A stretch of DNA of 55,940 bases from positions 1 to 55,940 of the forward strand of contig JAVJQK010000132.1 of assembly GCA_040218145.1 (NCBI GenBank), read 5' to 3'. The notes below the pieces were generated by a model. That model made no database searches, was not told the DNA's origin, and worked only from the letters and a program-made list of their open reading frames with translations. The stretch's first letter is position 1. Every line of letters starts with the position of its first letter. This document shows positions 1-10,979 of the stretch, one piece after another. The stretch comes from Sandaracinaceae bacterium. GTDB taxonomy: Bacteria; Myxococcota_A; Polyangia; Polyangiales; Sandaracinaceae. The position numbers and the translations under genes are program-made.

Positions 1-654
1 GCCCTTCCGCTTCGCCTCCGCGCGCGCCTCCTCGACCAGGACCTCCACCCGCGTACCGATCCGCTCCCGCGCGCCCTCCACGTCGTCGGCCAAGCACTCC
101 GGCCACGTCAGCCGGATCGACGCCCGCGCCGGCCAGTACGCCGGCGAGCGTCTCGGAGGCCGGCTCCCCGCCAGCTCCTTCTCTCCCAGCTCCTCCACCG
201 ACGCCGTCACCCCCGGCCAGTCTTCGGGCCTCCACACCAGCCCAGACGCCACCGGATTCGCGATCGCGTAGGCGATCGCCTTCTCCACCGCCTTCTCGCC
301 GTGCAGATGGATGATCGACAGCCCGCCCGGCTCCCACGTCACCCCGATCGCGCGCGTGCGCAGCCGCTTCACGTCGATCGACAGCAGCAGATCCAGGTCG
401 TGCATGAACTCGCTCACGTTCTCGTCCGGCACCGACGCGACCATGTGGAAGTGCGTCGACATCACCACCATCACGTGGATCATCACCCCGTGCCGCTGCG
501 CGAAGAGCGCGAGGTAGTAGCGAACCAGGTCGTTCAGCGCGCCGTCCGGCCGGAGCAAGAACCGCCGCCCCTCCACGCGCCGCGTGATCGCGTAGACGGC
601 GTTCGGCTCGATGTAGCGCGGCGGGGTCACGCCCGAGCCCACCGCACCCGTCAT
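1..654 (-). CDS. RAYT-like (REP-associated tyrosine, Y1/IS200-type) transposase, cut by the left edge
   Basis: The frame is open from an ATG at 652-654 to base 1, giving 218 residues with no stop, so the C-terminus lies outside the window. Single-strand transposases of the Y1 family use a His-hydrophobic-His metal site and one tyrosine. Here the HUH site reads STHFHMV (H68, H70). A helix reading YAIANPVASGLV (Y129) matches the Y-x-x-x-NPV-x-x-GLV signature of RAYT proteins. These are usually single-copy, domesticated-looking transposases linked to palindromic REP repeats. I see no IS ends or target duplication beside it. Palindromic repeat arrays do occur elsewhere in this window. The family call is fairly firm; activity and substrate are inference. 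Confidence 0.8.
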   Translation of the reverse strand, partial: MTGAVGSGVTPPRYIEPNAVYAITRRVEGRRFLLRPDGALNDLVRYYLALFAQRHGVMIHVMVVMSTHFHMVASVPDENVSEFMHDLDLLLSIDVKRLRTRAIGVTWEPGGLSIIHLHGEKAVEKAIAYAIANPVASGLVWRPEDWPGVTASVEELGEKELAGSRPPRRSPAYWPARASIRLTWPECLADDVEGARERIGTRVEVLVEEARAEAKRKG

Positions 655-765
655 GCCGCGACTCCATCAAGCAATTCCGAGCACTTACGAGCGCGGATCG
701 GCGGGGGTGGCGGGCACGGGGGTGGCGGACGCCGGCCGCGAGGGGGGTCCAGGCCTACTCGACCC

Positions 766-3450
<2,685 letters not shown>

Positions 3451-3522
3451 GGGGCGTCGAGGATAGAGCCGACAGCGGGCGCTCACACCCGGAATCAGGG
3501 GCGAATTGCCATCTGCGCCGTC

Positions 3523-3552
3523 TTGCACGCCCTTCGGGGCGCATGCTAAGGC
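3523..3552 (+). promoter_or_regulatory. Candidate sigma70-type promoter for ffh
   Basis: TTGCAC at 3523-3528 and TAAGGC at 3547-3552 are separated by 18 bp, in the divergent 211-bp gap between polA and ffh. It lies about 110 bp upstream of the ffh start. The -10 box is a weak match, so this is tentative. No clear promoter for polA was seen on the other strand. Confidence 0.3.
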
Positions 3553-3661
3553 GCGGTGCTCGACGCTGCCCCGAAAGGCGGGTGCGCGAGAGCGAGAGTT
3601 CGGGCGCGCCCGCTCGGCCATTGCTGGGGGGCGGGCCCTCTTCGGAAGGCTTCCTCACCCC

Positions 3662-5239
3662 ATGTTCGAGACCCTCACCAAGGGCTTCCGTGCCGCGCGC
3701 AACCGGCTGGCCGGCGTCGCCGAGCTGTCCGAGGACAACATCGATCAGGCGCTCCGTGACGTGCGCCTGTCGCTCCTCGAGGCCGACGTCGAGCTCGGCG
3801 TGGTCAAGCGCTTCCTCGCCACGGTCAAGGAGCAGGCGCTCGGCACCGAGATCCAGACCCGCGCCTCGGTCGGCGGCAAGAAGGTCAAGATCGGCCCCGC
3901 CGAGGCCTTCGTCAAGATCTGCCAGGACGAGCTGAAGGCGATGATGGAGGCGGAGGGCGAGCCCCTCACCTTCAAGAAGAACCCCGCCATCACCGGCATC
4001 ATGATGGTCGGCCTCCAGGGCTCGGGTAAGACCACGTCGAGCGCCAAGCTGGCCAACCTGCTGCTCAGGCAGGACCGCAAGCCGCTCCTCGTGGCGGCCG
4101 ACGTCCAGCGCCCGGGCGCCATCGAGCAGCTCCAGGTCCTCGGCGAGCAGATCGACGTGCCCGTCTTCGCCATCCCCGGCGGCCGGCCGGTGGACATCTG
4201 CGCCAAGGCGATGGGCGAGGCGCGAAAGCTCAAGCGCGACACGATCATCTACGACACCGCCGGCCGCCTCGCGGTCGACGAGCCGCTGATGGCCGAGCTC
4301 GCCGAGATCAAGAGCGAGACCAAGGCCGACAACATCTTCCTCGTCGTCGACGCGATGATCGGTCAGGACGCGGTGAAGACCGCGAAGTCCTTCAACGATC
4401 GGCTCGATCTGAGCGGCGTGGTGCTCACCAAGCTCGACGGCGACGCCCGCGGCGGCGCCGCGCTCAGCGTCAAGGAGGTCACCGGCGCGCCGGTGCGCTT
4501 CGTCGGCATGGGCGAGACGCTCGACAAGCTCGAGGAGTTCCGACCCGAGGGCATGGCGAGCCGCATCCTCGGGATGGGCGACATCGTCGGCCTGATGAAG
4601 GACTTCGAGGAGGTCGTCGACGAGCAGAAGGCGGAAGAAGACGCCAAGCGCATGCTCCAGGGGCGCTTCACGCTCCACGACTTCCTCGAGCAGATCCGCA
4701 CGCTCCAGCAGATGGGTCCCCTCCAGGACCTCTTCGAGAAGCTCCCCTTCTTCGCCGACAGCGTGCCCGAGGGCTTCGAGGTCGACGAGGGCGAGCTGAA
4801 GCGGGCCGAGGCCATCGTCAGCTCGATGACCAAGCGCGAGCGGCTCGAGCCCGAGATCTTCGCCAAGGAGAAGGGCCGCGTCACGCGCGTCGCCAAGGGC
4901 TCCGGCCGAGAGGACAAGGAGGTCGTCGACCTCCTCAACCGCTTCTCGTTCATGCGCAAGATGATGGGCAACATCGGCCAGCAGGCCGGCATGCTCCAGA
5001 AGATCCCGGGCATGAAGCAGATGGCGATGGCCCGCCGGATGAACGAGATGGTCAAGACGGGCGGCCTCGAGGGCAACCCGATGATGGCCGGGCTCGCCGA
5101 CCAGCTGCTCGAGGCGGCGGTGGCGGGCGAGGGTCAAGCAGGCCAGGGAGGCCCCGCGGGCCGCAAGCCAGGCAGCAAGGCCAAGCGGAAGCGCAAGCGC
5201 AAGCAGCAGCGCCGTGCGCGGAAGAAGGGTCGGAAATAG
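3662..5239 (+). CDS. ffh: Signal recognition particle GTPase Ffh/SRP54
   Basis: Protein subunit of the signal recognition particle (525 residues). It binds signal sequences and 4.5S RNA and delivers ribosomes to FtsY at the membrane. The order is N domain, G domain and M domain. The P-loop GLQGSGKTT lies near residue 117, DTAGRL near 197 and TKLDGDARGGAAL near 255. The Met-rich M domain carries LKRAEAIVSSMTKRERLEPE and an SGR RNA-binding box. The tail after about residue 490 is extended, Gly-rich and then strongly basic (KAKRKRKRKQQRRARKKGRK), probably aiding RNA or ribosome contact. The ATG at 3662 was chosen because the N domain begins there (MFETLTKGFRAARNRL). The gene for the next lipoprotein follows 13 bp downstream. 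Confidence 0.97.
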   Translation: MFETLTKGFRAARNRLAGVAELSEDNIDQALRDVRLSLLEADVELGVVKRFLATVKEQALGTEIQTRASVGGKKVKIGPAEAFVKICQDELKAMMEAEGEPLTFKKNPAITGIMMVGLQGSGKTTSSAKLANLLLRQDRKPLLVAADVQRPGAIEQLQVLGEQIDVPVFAIPGGRPVDICAKAMGEARKLKRDTIIYDTAGRLAVDEPLMAELAEIKSETKADNIFLVVDAMIGQDAVKTAKSFNDRLDLSGVVLTKLDGDARGGAALSVKEVTGAPVRFVGMGETLDKLEEFRPEGMASRILGMGDIVGLMKDFEEVVDEQKAEEDAKRMLQGRFTLHDFLEQIRTLQQMGPLQDLFEKLPFFADSVPEGFEVDEGELKRAEAIVSSMTKRERLEPEIFAKEKGRVTRVAKGSGREDKEVVDLLNRFSFMRKMMGNIGQQAGMLQKIPGMKQMAMARRMNEMVKTGGLEGNPMMAGLADQLLEAAVAGEGQAGQGGPAGRKPGSKAKRKRKRKQQRRARKKGRK

Positions 5240-5252
5240 CGTGGAGATTCAG

Positions 5253-6662
5253 ATGCGAAATGCGATTGTCCTGATGCTGACCCTGGCGCTCGCGGGATGC
5301 GTCGAGCGGGCGCCCGAGCTCTCGCCCGCCGACCGAGAGCGGCTCAGCGAGTTCGTGACCACCGAGCGCCCGACGCCGGAGCACCGCCTGGACGTGCAGT
5401 TCGAGCGCGGCGTGCGGCTGATCGGCTACGACGCCCCCGACAGCCTCACCCCCGGCGAGTCGGTCCAGATCACCTGGTACTGGCACGTCGGACAGACGCT
5501 GGGTGAGGGCTGGAACCTCTTCACCCACGTGGCCAACGCGGACGGCGAGGACGTGCTCAACCAGGACGGCGTCGGCGTGGTGCGCGAGCTGTACCAGCCG
5601 AGCCGCTGGGAGGCCGGCAAGTTCATTCGCGACGTGCAGCCCCTCACGCTGCCCGAGGACTGGGGCTCCAGCCGCGCCATCTTCTATGTCGGCCTCTGGA
5701 ACGGCGCCAACCGCCTCGGCGTGCGTCGCGGACCGAACGACGGCGAGGACCGCGTGCGCGCCTTCGCGCTGCCCGTCACGGGGGGCCGCGCGGCGCAGGC
5801 GGACCCGGCCGAGGCGCCCGCCGCGCCCACGCGCAGGCCTCCCCCCGGCGCGCGCGCGGCGCACGTCGAGGGGATCGAGATCGACGGCGAGCTCGACGAG
5901 CCGGCCTGGCAGGACGCGCGCGCGACCTCCGCCTTCGTCAACACGGTGGACGGCTCGAACACCGAGCTGCGCGCGACGGCCAAGCTCGCGTGGGACGACG
6001 ACCACCTCTACGTCGCCTTCGACGTGCGCGACGACTTCGTCAAGAACACGCTCGAGGGTCGCGACGCGCACCTCTGGGAGCAGGACGCGGTCGAGATCAT
6101 GGTCGACCCCGACGGCGACGGCCGGAACTACTTCGAGCTGCAGGTCTCGCCCACGGGGCAGGTCTTCGACACCCGCTACGACACGCGCCGTCAGCCGCAG
6201 CCCTTCGGCCACATGGACTGGAACGCCGAGGTGCGCGCCGCCGTCCACGTCGAGGGCACGGCGAACGACGATGAGGCCGACGAGGGCTACACGGCGGAGG
6301 TCGCCATCCCGTGGGCGGCCTTCGCGGCCGGCGAGCCTCCGGCGACCCGCCCCGAGCCCAACGCCAACTGGCGCGTCGCGCTCTACGTGATGGACACGCG
6401 CCCCGGCAACGGCGGGCAGCGCAGCGCGGGCTGGTCTCCCACCTACGCCCGCGACTTCCACGTCCCGGACCGCTTCGGGCGCGTGAGCTTCGCGCCTCCG
6501 CCCGCCCCCCAGGAGGAGGCCCAGGCCGCGGCCCCGACCCCGGGCAACCTGCGTCCCACCGTGCAGCTGAACCCCCAGGCCGTCCAGGCGCTCCGCGAGC
6601 ACCTCGCCAACACGCCCCGCGACCCCCGCGGCCGCCCGATGGCGCCGCAGGGCATGCAGTAG
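5253..6662 (+). CDS. CBM9-like domain lipoprotein
   Basis: Predicted exported lipoprotein of 469 residues. It starts MRNAIVLMLTLALAGC with an LAGC lipobox, so Cys16 should be lipidated. A GGAG ribosome site at 5243-5246 fixes the ATG at 5253. Residues of about 20-175 form a beta-rich domain I do not recognise. After a Pro/Ala linker, residues of about 205-420 match the family 9 carbohydrate-binding-like fold: IDGELDEPAWQDA, LAWDDDHLYVAFDVRD, WEQDAVEIMVDPDGDGRNYF and YTAEVAIPW are typical. Such domains bind sugars or simply serve as surface modules. No catalytic domain is visible. It directly follows ffh and may be co-transcribed with it. The ligand is unknown. Confidence 0.8.
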   Translation: MRNAIVLMLTLALAGCVERAPELSPADRERLSEFVTTERPTPEHRLDVQFERGVRLIGYDAPDSLTPGESVQITWYWHVGQTLGEGWNLFTHVANADGEDVLNQDGVGVVRELYQPSRWEAGKFIRDVQPLTLPEDWGSSRAIFYVGLWNGANRLGVRRGPNDGEDRVRAFALPVTGGRAAQADPAEAPAAPTRRPPPGARAAHVEGIEIDGELDEPAWQDARATSAFVNTVDGSNTELRATAKLAWDDDHLYVAFDVRDDFVKNTLEGRDAHLWEQDAVEIMVDPDGDGRNYFELQVSPTGQVFDTRYDTRRQPQPFGHMDWNAEVRAAVHVEGTANDDEADEGYTAEVAIPWAAFAAGEPPATRPEPNANWRVALYVMDTRPGNGGQRSAGWSPTYARDFHVPDRFGRVSFAPPPAPQEEAQAAAPTPGNLRPTVQLNPQAVQALREHLANTPRDPRGRPMAPQGMQ

Positions 6663-6666
6663 CGCC

Positions 6667-7239
6667 TCAGGCGCTGAAGCCGCCGCCGCCGCTCATGCGG
6701 GCCGGATCGATCCCGGCGCTCGTCAACGCGGCGTACCAGCGGTCCTCCGCCGGCGTCTCGAAGAGGATCTCGTCGTCCAGGTCGACCGGGATCCAGACCC
6801 CACGGCTGAACTCGCCGTCGAGCTGACCTGCCGCCCAGCCGGCGTAGCCGAGCGCGAGCAGGCGTCGCTCCGGGCCTTCGCCGCCCGCGATGCTGTCGAG
6901 CAGCCTCCGTGACGCGCTGACGGCCACGCGATCGCTGATCTGGACCGCGTCCTCGAGCACGTCGGGATCGACCGCCTCCGGGTCGAACAGGATCCACCCC
7001 GACTGGGGGGCGACGGGCCCGCCGGTGTAGACGGGCGTCCTGTCCGCGATGTCGTCGTCCATGTCCAGGCCGAGCAGCTCGCTCACCTGCTCGAACGAGA
7101 CCGGCGCCGGGCGGTTGACCACGAAGCCCAGCGAGCCGTCGTCACCGTGCTCGACGATGACGACCACCGAGCGGACGAAGTTCGGGTCGCGGAGCGCCGG
7201 AGCCGCGACGAGAAAGCCGGGGGCGATCGAATCCGCCAC
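6667..7239 (-). CDS. algH: YqgE/AlgH family protein (UPF0301)
   Basis: A 190-residue cytoplasmic protein of the AlgH/YqgE family, named for an alginate regulator in Pseudomonas; the biochemical role is still unclear. The family signature is plain: [20 protein letters not shown] at the N-terminus, then [10 protein letters not shown], the YTGGPV motif followed by GWILFD, and a C-terminal [15 protein letters not shown]. Length and domain coverage are normal for the family (about 185-190 residues). The gene is convergent with the CBM9 lipoprotein (4 bp apart). On its own strand it lies 15 bp downstream of the large membrane protein gene, so the two may be co-transcribed. Confidence 0.93.
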   Translation of the reverse strand: MADSIAPGFLVAAPALRDPNFVRSVVVIVEHGDDGSLGFVVNRPAPVSFEQVSELLGLDMDDDIADRTPVYTGGPVAPQSGWILFDPEAVDPDVLEDAVQISDRVAVSASRRLLDSIAGGEGPERRLLALGYAGWAAGQLDGEFSRGVWIPVDLDDEILFETPAEDRWYAALTSAGIDPARMSGGGGFSA

Positions 7240-7254
7240 GCCGGGAGAGTGCCA

Positions 7255-9117
7255 TCATCGGCCGTGACGCGCGAGAACGACGTACGTGGTCGAGCTCGAA
7301 TAGGGCACGACCCGGACCACGCGGTAGCGCGCTCGGAACCACGCCGTGGACGCCACGCGGTGCTCCACCGGGTGACCGGCGAACGCCAGGAGCCGCCCCG
7401 CCTCGTCGACCCGGGGCGGGGCGCGGCTGCTGAGCACGATCGTGTCGGGGTCGCGCGCGGCCAACCACCCGACGTCGAGCTCCTTGGCGGCGTGTCCGCC
7501 CGGCAGGTAGGCGACGTCCGGATCGGTGATCCCGCCCAGGTCCACGACCTCGACCCCCGACCGATAGGCGAGGAAGCCGACGTCGACGAGCGCGACGCGG
7601 CGCGAGTGGCGCTCGAGCCAGGTCGCGAGCCCTTCCCCCGCGGTCTCTCTCGCCTGCCCCGCGTCGCGCGCGAGCGGGAGCACGACGAGGTAGCTGGCCA
7701 GGGGCAGGAGCGCGGAGCCCGCGAGCAGGGCCCAGCCACGCCACGAAGGCAACCGCCGGGCGATGGGGCCCGCCGCGAGGTAGGCGTACAGCGGGATCAC
7801 GGGCACGAAGAGCCGGAAGCCCGGCATCCAGTCGCCCCCGGCGAGCGCCACCGCGCCAGCGTGGCCGAGCAGCGCCAGGACGAGGGGGCGCGCGGCGCCA
7901 TCGTCGCGCGCCGCGAGGCCCAGGGGGAGCAGACCGCCCACACCGAAGACGACCACCAGCGCGCGCGCGAGGTAGCCGAAGCCGTTCGCGAGGTCCGCGG
8001 GCTTGGCCGCCGCCGCGAGGGGCAGCGCGTGGTCGAAGAGCGCCAGGCGGAAGGCGACCACGCCCGCGGCGCCACAGAAGGCGAGGCCCCAGGCGAGGAG
8101 ACGGTGGCGGCGGAGCGAGAGGAGCAAGACGCAGGAGAACACGGCGAGCTCCGGGCGCAGCCAGGCGAGCGAGGCGACGGAGAGGCCGAGCGCGGCCGCG
8201 GGTCGCCAGCTCGCTCGTCGGGGGGCGGGGGACGGCACGAAGTCCCTGGGGCCGGGGAGCGCCCGGTCCGCTGCCGCGTCGGCGACCGCTGCGCCGTCCG
8301 CCGTCTTTGCCGCTCCCGCTACCGCCTCCGCTCCCGTTGCCGCCTCCGCTTCCGCACCCGAGTCCGCTGCCGCCTCCGCGACCGCCCCCGAGTCCGCTGC
8401 CGCCTCCGCGACCGCTCCCGCGTCCGCTGCCGCCTCCGCTGCCGCTCCCGATTCCGCCGCCGCCTCCGCGACCGCTCCCGCGTCCGCTCCCGAGTCCGCT
8501 GCCGCCTCCGCTACCGCTACCGCTCCCGATACCGCTTCCGCTTCCGCTTCCGCTTCCGAGTCCGAGTCCGCTCCCGAGTCCGCTCCCGCGTCCGGTGCCG
8601 CCTCCGCTCCCGACGTTTCCCCCGCTCGTTCAGTGCTGGCCTGGGCCGCTGGATCCACCTCCGCGTCCCATGCCGGCTCCCGCCCGGCGTCTCGCGCGGC
8701 GAGGCCGGCGATCGTGGCGGCCAGGGTGGCGAGGCCGGTCTCGAGGCCCGCGATGGCCCACACGGCGAGCAGGGGGGACGAGAGCAAGAGCGCCGCCGCC
8801 ACGGGGCCGCGGCGACGCGCCACGAGGCCGGCCGCGAGCGCGGCGGCGAGCAGGCCGACGAGCTTGGCCGCGGCGACCGGATCGGCGCCGAGCCACGCGG
8901 CGAGCGCGCCGGGCACCAGCCCCAGGGGGCCCGTCACGCCATCCGTCGGGGGGCCGTCGTTCATCGTCCAGCCGGCTCCCGCGGCGAGCCGGGCCGCGTA
9001 GCGAGCCAGCACGAAGGCGTCGTCGACGGTGTACGGCCAGGCCAGCGCCCCCACCCCGAGCGTGCCCGCGACGGCCAGCCCGGCCCACGCGAACGTCCTC
9101 GGTCGGGGAGCCGTCAC
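7255..9117 (-). CDS. Polytopic membrane protein, GT-C glycosyltransferase-like, with an Ala/Glu/Asp-rich insertion
   Basis: A 620-residue multi-spanning membrane protein. After a first hydrophobic helix it has [19 protein letters not shown] with an Asp-Asp at residues 32-33. This is the first-loop pattern of GT-C enzymes (AftB-like arabinofuranosyltransferases and related lipid-phosphate-sugar-dependent transferases), followed by a [10 protein letters not shown] segment. Several hydrophobic helices follow, then a soluble C-terminal part ([20 protein letters not shown]). Residues of about 158-285 are a low-complexity stretch of Ala, Glu, Asp, Ser and Gly encoded by hexamer and 30-bp tandem repeats, inserted between hydrophobic segments. 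Sugar donor and acceptor are unknown. GT-C is an inference from the loop motif and topology, not proof. Confidence 0.6.
   Translation of the reverse strand: MTAPRPRTFAWAGLAVAGTLGVGALAWPYTVDDAFVLARYAARLAAGAGWTMNDGPPTDGVTGPLGLVPGALAAWLGADPVAAAKLVGLLAAALAAGLVARRRGPVAAALLLSSPLLAVWAIAGLETGLATLAATIAGLAARDAGREPAWDAEVDPAAQASTERAGETSGAEAAPDAGADSGADSDSEAEAEAEAVSGAVAVAEAAADSGADAGAVAEAAAESGAAAEAAADAGAVAEAAADSGAVAEAAADSGAEAEAATGAEAVAGAAKTADGAAVADAAADRALPGPRDFVPSPAPRRASWRPAAALGLSVASLAWLRPELAVFSCVLLLSLRRHRLLAWGLAFCGAAGVVAFRLALFDHALPLAAAAKPADLANGFGYLARALVVVFGVGGLLPLGLAARDDGAARPLVLALLGHAGAVALAGGDWMPGFRLFVPVIPLYAYLAAGPIARRLPSWRGWALLAGSALLPLASYLVVLPLARDAGQARETAGEGLATWLERHSRRVALVDVGFLAYRSGVEVVDLGGITDPDVAYLPGGHAAKELDVGWLAARDPDTIVLSSRAPPRVDEAGRLLAFAGHPVEHRVASTAWFRARYRVVRVVPYSSSTTYVVLARHGR
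8281..8635. repeat. Low-complexity hexamer and 30-bp tandem repeat inside the GT-C-like gene
   Basis: The plus strand is built from CCGCTN and CTCCGC-type hexamers (…TCCGCTGCCGCCTCCG…). A regular 30-bp unit starts at 8371, 8401, 8431 and 8461 with small differences between copies. Because the periods are multiples of three, the frame of the host gene is kept and gives an Ala/Glu/Asp/Ser run. Such arrays are prone to slipped-strand copy-number change. All six frames look repetitive here, so the open plus-strand frames across it are artefacts. Confidence 0.85.
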
Positions 9118-9128
9118 TGCGCCCGTCC

Positions 9129-9158
9129 TTGAATTGAACGGCTCCGCCGGGCTACACC
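9129..9158 (+). promoter_or_regulatory. Candidate sigma70-type promoter for the 7TM-HD gene
   Basis: TTGAAT at 9129-9134 and TACACC at 9153-9158 with an 18-bp spacer, in the 77-bp divergent gap before the 7TM-HD gene. The -10 box ends 36 bp before the ATG. Moderate match only. Confidence 0.35.
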
Positions 9159-9194
9159 CGGGGCTCGGCGGCGTCCCCGCCTGCTGGCGCGCCC

Positions 9195-10979
9195 ATGCTT
9201 CGCACCCGGATCATCGCGACCACGGCGACCGTACTGGTCGTCAGCGCCGTGTTCGCCACCCTGATGGTCTTCGTCAACCGCGCGGAGACCTTCGTGGAGC
9301 CGTTCCGCGTCGAGGCCGGCGAGGCCGCGCCGGTCACGCTTCGGATCCCCTGGACGCGGCTGATGCGCACCGGGGACGACACCTCGTCGATCCACCTCGA
9401 GGCGCGCGCGCCGATCGTGGCCCGCGGTGAGGTCGTCTCGGAGCCCGAGCTGGGGAGCCTGGTCCGGGCCTACGAAGACGGACGGCGCCCGCCCGACAGC
9501 GCGGATCTGCTCGGGCTGTGGTTCGTCTACTTCCTCATCTCGATGATGCTCACCGCGTACCTGCGCGGGCTGAGCCCCGGGCGCGGCGCGCTGCTGCGGA
9601 CGCAGCTCGGGCTGATGGCGCTGACCCTCGCGCTCCTGCTGGTGGCGAAGGTCTTCCTCCTGCTGACGCCCTTCCCCGCCCACGTCGTGCCCGTCGCGGC
9701 GATGAGCCTGTGGGCCGCGCTCTTCCTCGATCGACGGACCGCGCTGATGGTGGGGCTCGCCATGGCGTTCCTCGCCGCGTCCCTGGTCGCCTTCCGGCTC
9801 GCCGTGGCCGCCGTCTATCTCGCCACGAGCATCACGTCGGTGCTCGTCCTGGGGGACAAGAAGAACAACGCACGCATCGTGCAGTCCGGGGTCGCCGCCG
9901 CCCTGGCCGGCGCGGGGGTCTACGTGGCCGCGCGGGTGATCTTCGACGGCGGGTTCGACCTCGGCGCGGAGCTCCGCTCCCCCTGGGAGTCGGCGCTCCT
10001 CGCGTCGATCGTCGGCGGGCTGGTGAGCGGCGTCGTCGCGTGGGCCGCCTCGGGGCTCGCCGTCATGGTGCTGGGCTCGGTCAGCCGGGCGAAGCTGGTG
10101 GAGCTGTCGGATCTCGATCAACCGCTGCTCAAGAAGATCGCGAAGGAGGCGCCCGGCTCGTGGGAGCACTCGCGCGCGATGGCCAACCTCGCGGAGGCGG
10201 CCGCGAACGCGATCGGCGCCGACGCGCTCCTCACCCGCGTGGGCGCCTACTATCACGACCTCGGCAAGAGCTGTCAGGCCAAGTACTTCGTGGAGAACCT
10301 GCAGCCCGGGGAGCCGACCCCGCACCGCGAGATCCCGCCCGACCTGAGCGCCGACGCGATCATGGCCCACGTGGTGGAAGGCGTGAACATCCTGCGGCGC
10401 GGCAACATCCCCGAGCCGGTCGTGGAGTTCGCCTACACCCATCACGGCACCAGCGTCATCGAGTACTTCTGGCACAAGACCATCGAGCAAGGGAACCCGC
10501 GCGAGCGCGACGAGAGCTTCTTCCGCTACCCCGGCATGCGCCCGCGCACGAAGGAGACGGCCATCCTGATGCTCGTGGACTCCATCGAGGCGGCGTCGCG
10601 CACCATCGACCCGCCCGAGCGGGACAAGTTCGAGGAGATGGTCCAGCGCATCATCTTCGTGAAGCTGCGCCAAGGGCAGCTCGACGAGTCCGGGCTCACG
10701 CTGCAAGAGCTTCGCACCATCGCAAACCAGGTAGTCGACTCGCTCTGCAGCATCTACCACAGCCGGATCAAGTACCCCTGGCAGGAGAAGAAGAAGGACG
10801 GCTCGGAGGGCGGCCTGCCGCTCCCCGGCTCCGCCACGGAGGAGGAGGTGGCCAAGGCGCGCGCCGAGGCCGCCGCTCGTGAGAAGGCCGCCGCCCGAGA
10901 AGAGGCCGACGAGTCGGCCGAGCCGGAGCCGTCCACCACCGACAGCCAGCCCCCCGAACCCCGACCGGAGGCCCCATGA
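9195..10979 (+). CDS. 7TM-HD family phosphodiesterase (PgpH/YqfF-like)
   Basis: A 594-residue membrane protein with a 7TMR-HD layout. There is an N-terminal anchor (about 8-27), a short extracytoplasmic part (about 30-105), then a run of hydrophobic helices to about 300. A cytoplasmic HD phosphohydrolase domain follows. Metal ligands are visible: EHSRAM near 325, YYHDLGK near 354, AHVVEGV near 394, THHGTS near 415 and LVDSIEA near 461. In Firmicutes, PgpH of this family cleaves cyclic di-AMP to pApA; the substrate here is inferred. The extracellular domain is much shorter than in PgpH. A charged Ala/Glu/Lys tail follows residue 535. The stop overlaps the next start by 4 bp (ATGA), so translation is probably coupled to the acyl-CoA dehydrogenase. 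Confidence 0.85.
   Translation: MLRTRIIATTATVLVVSAVFATLMVFVNRAETFVEPFRVEAGEAAPVTLRIPWTRLMRTGDDTSSIHLEARAPIVARGEVVSEPELGSLVRAYEDGRRPPDSADLLGLWFVYFLISMMLTAYLRGLSPGRGALLRTQLGLMALTLALLLVAKVFLLLTPFPAHVVPVAAMSLWAALFLDRRTALMVGLAMAFLAASLVAFRLAVAAVYLATSITSVLVLGDKKNNARIVQSGVAAALAGAGVYVAARVIFDGGFDLGAELRSPWESALLASIVGGLVSGVVAWAASGLAVMVLGSVSRAKLVELSDLDQPLLKKIAKEAPGSWEHSRAMANLAEAAANAIGADALLTRVGAYYHDLGKSCQAKYFVENLQPGEPTPHREIPPDLSADAIMAHVVEGVNILRRGNIPEPVVEFAYTHHGTSVIEYFWHKTIEQGNPRERDESFFRYPGMRPRTKETAILMLVDSIEAASRTIDPPERDKFEEMVQRIIFVKLRQGQLDESGLTLQELRTIANQVVDSLCSIYHSRIKYPWQEKKKDGSEGGLPLPGSATEEEVAKARAEAAAREKAAAREEADESAEPEPSTTDSQPPEPRPEAP

Noticed and set aside
8003-9137. Pro-rich and Ala-rich plus-strand frames opposite the GT-C-like gene
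   Set aside because: They derive from the hexamer and 30-bp repeats, which stay open in every frame; the minus-strand frame alone shows membrane helices and a GT-C loop motif.
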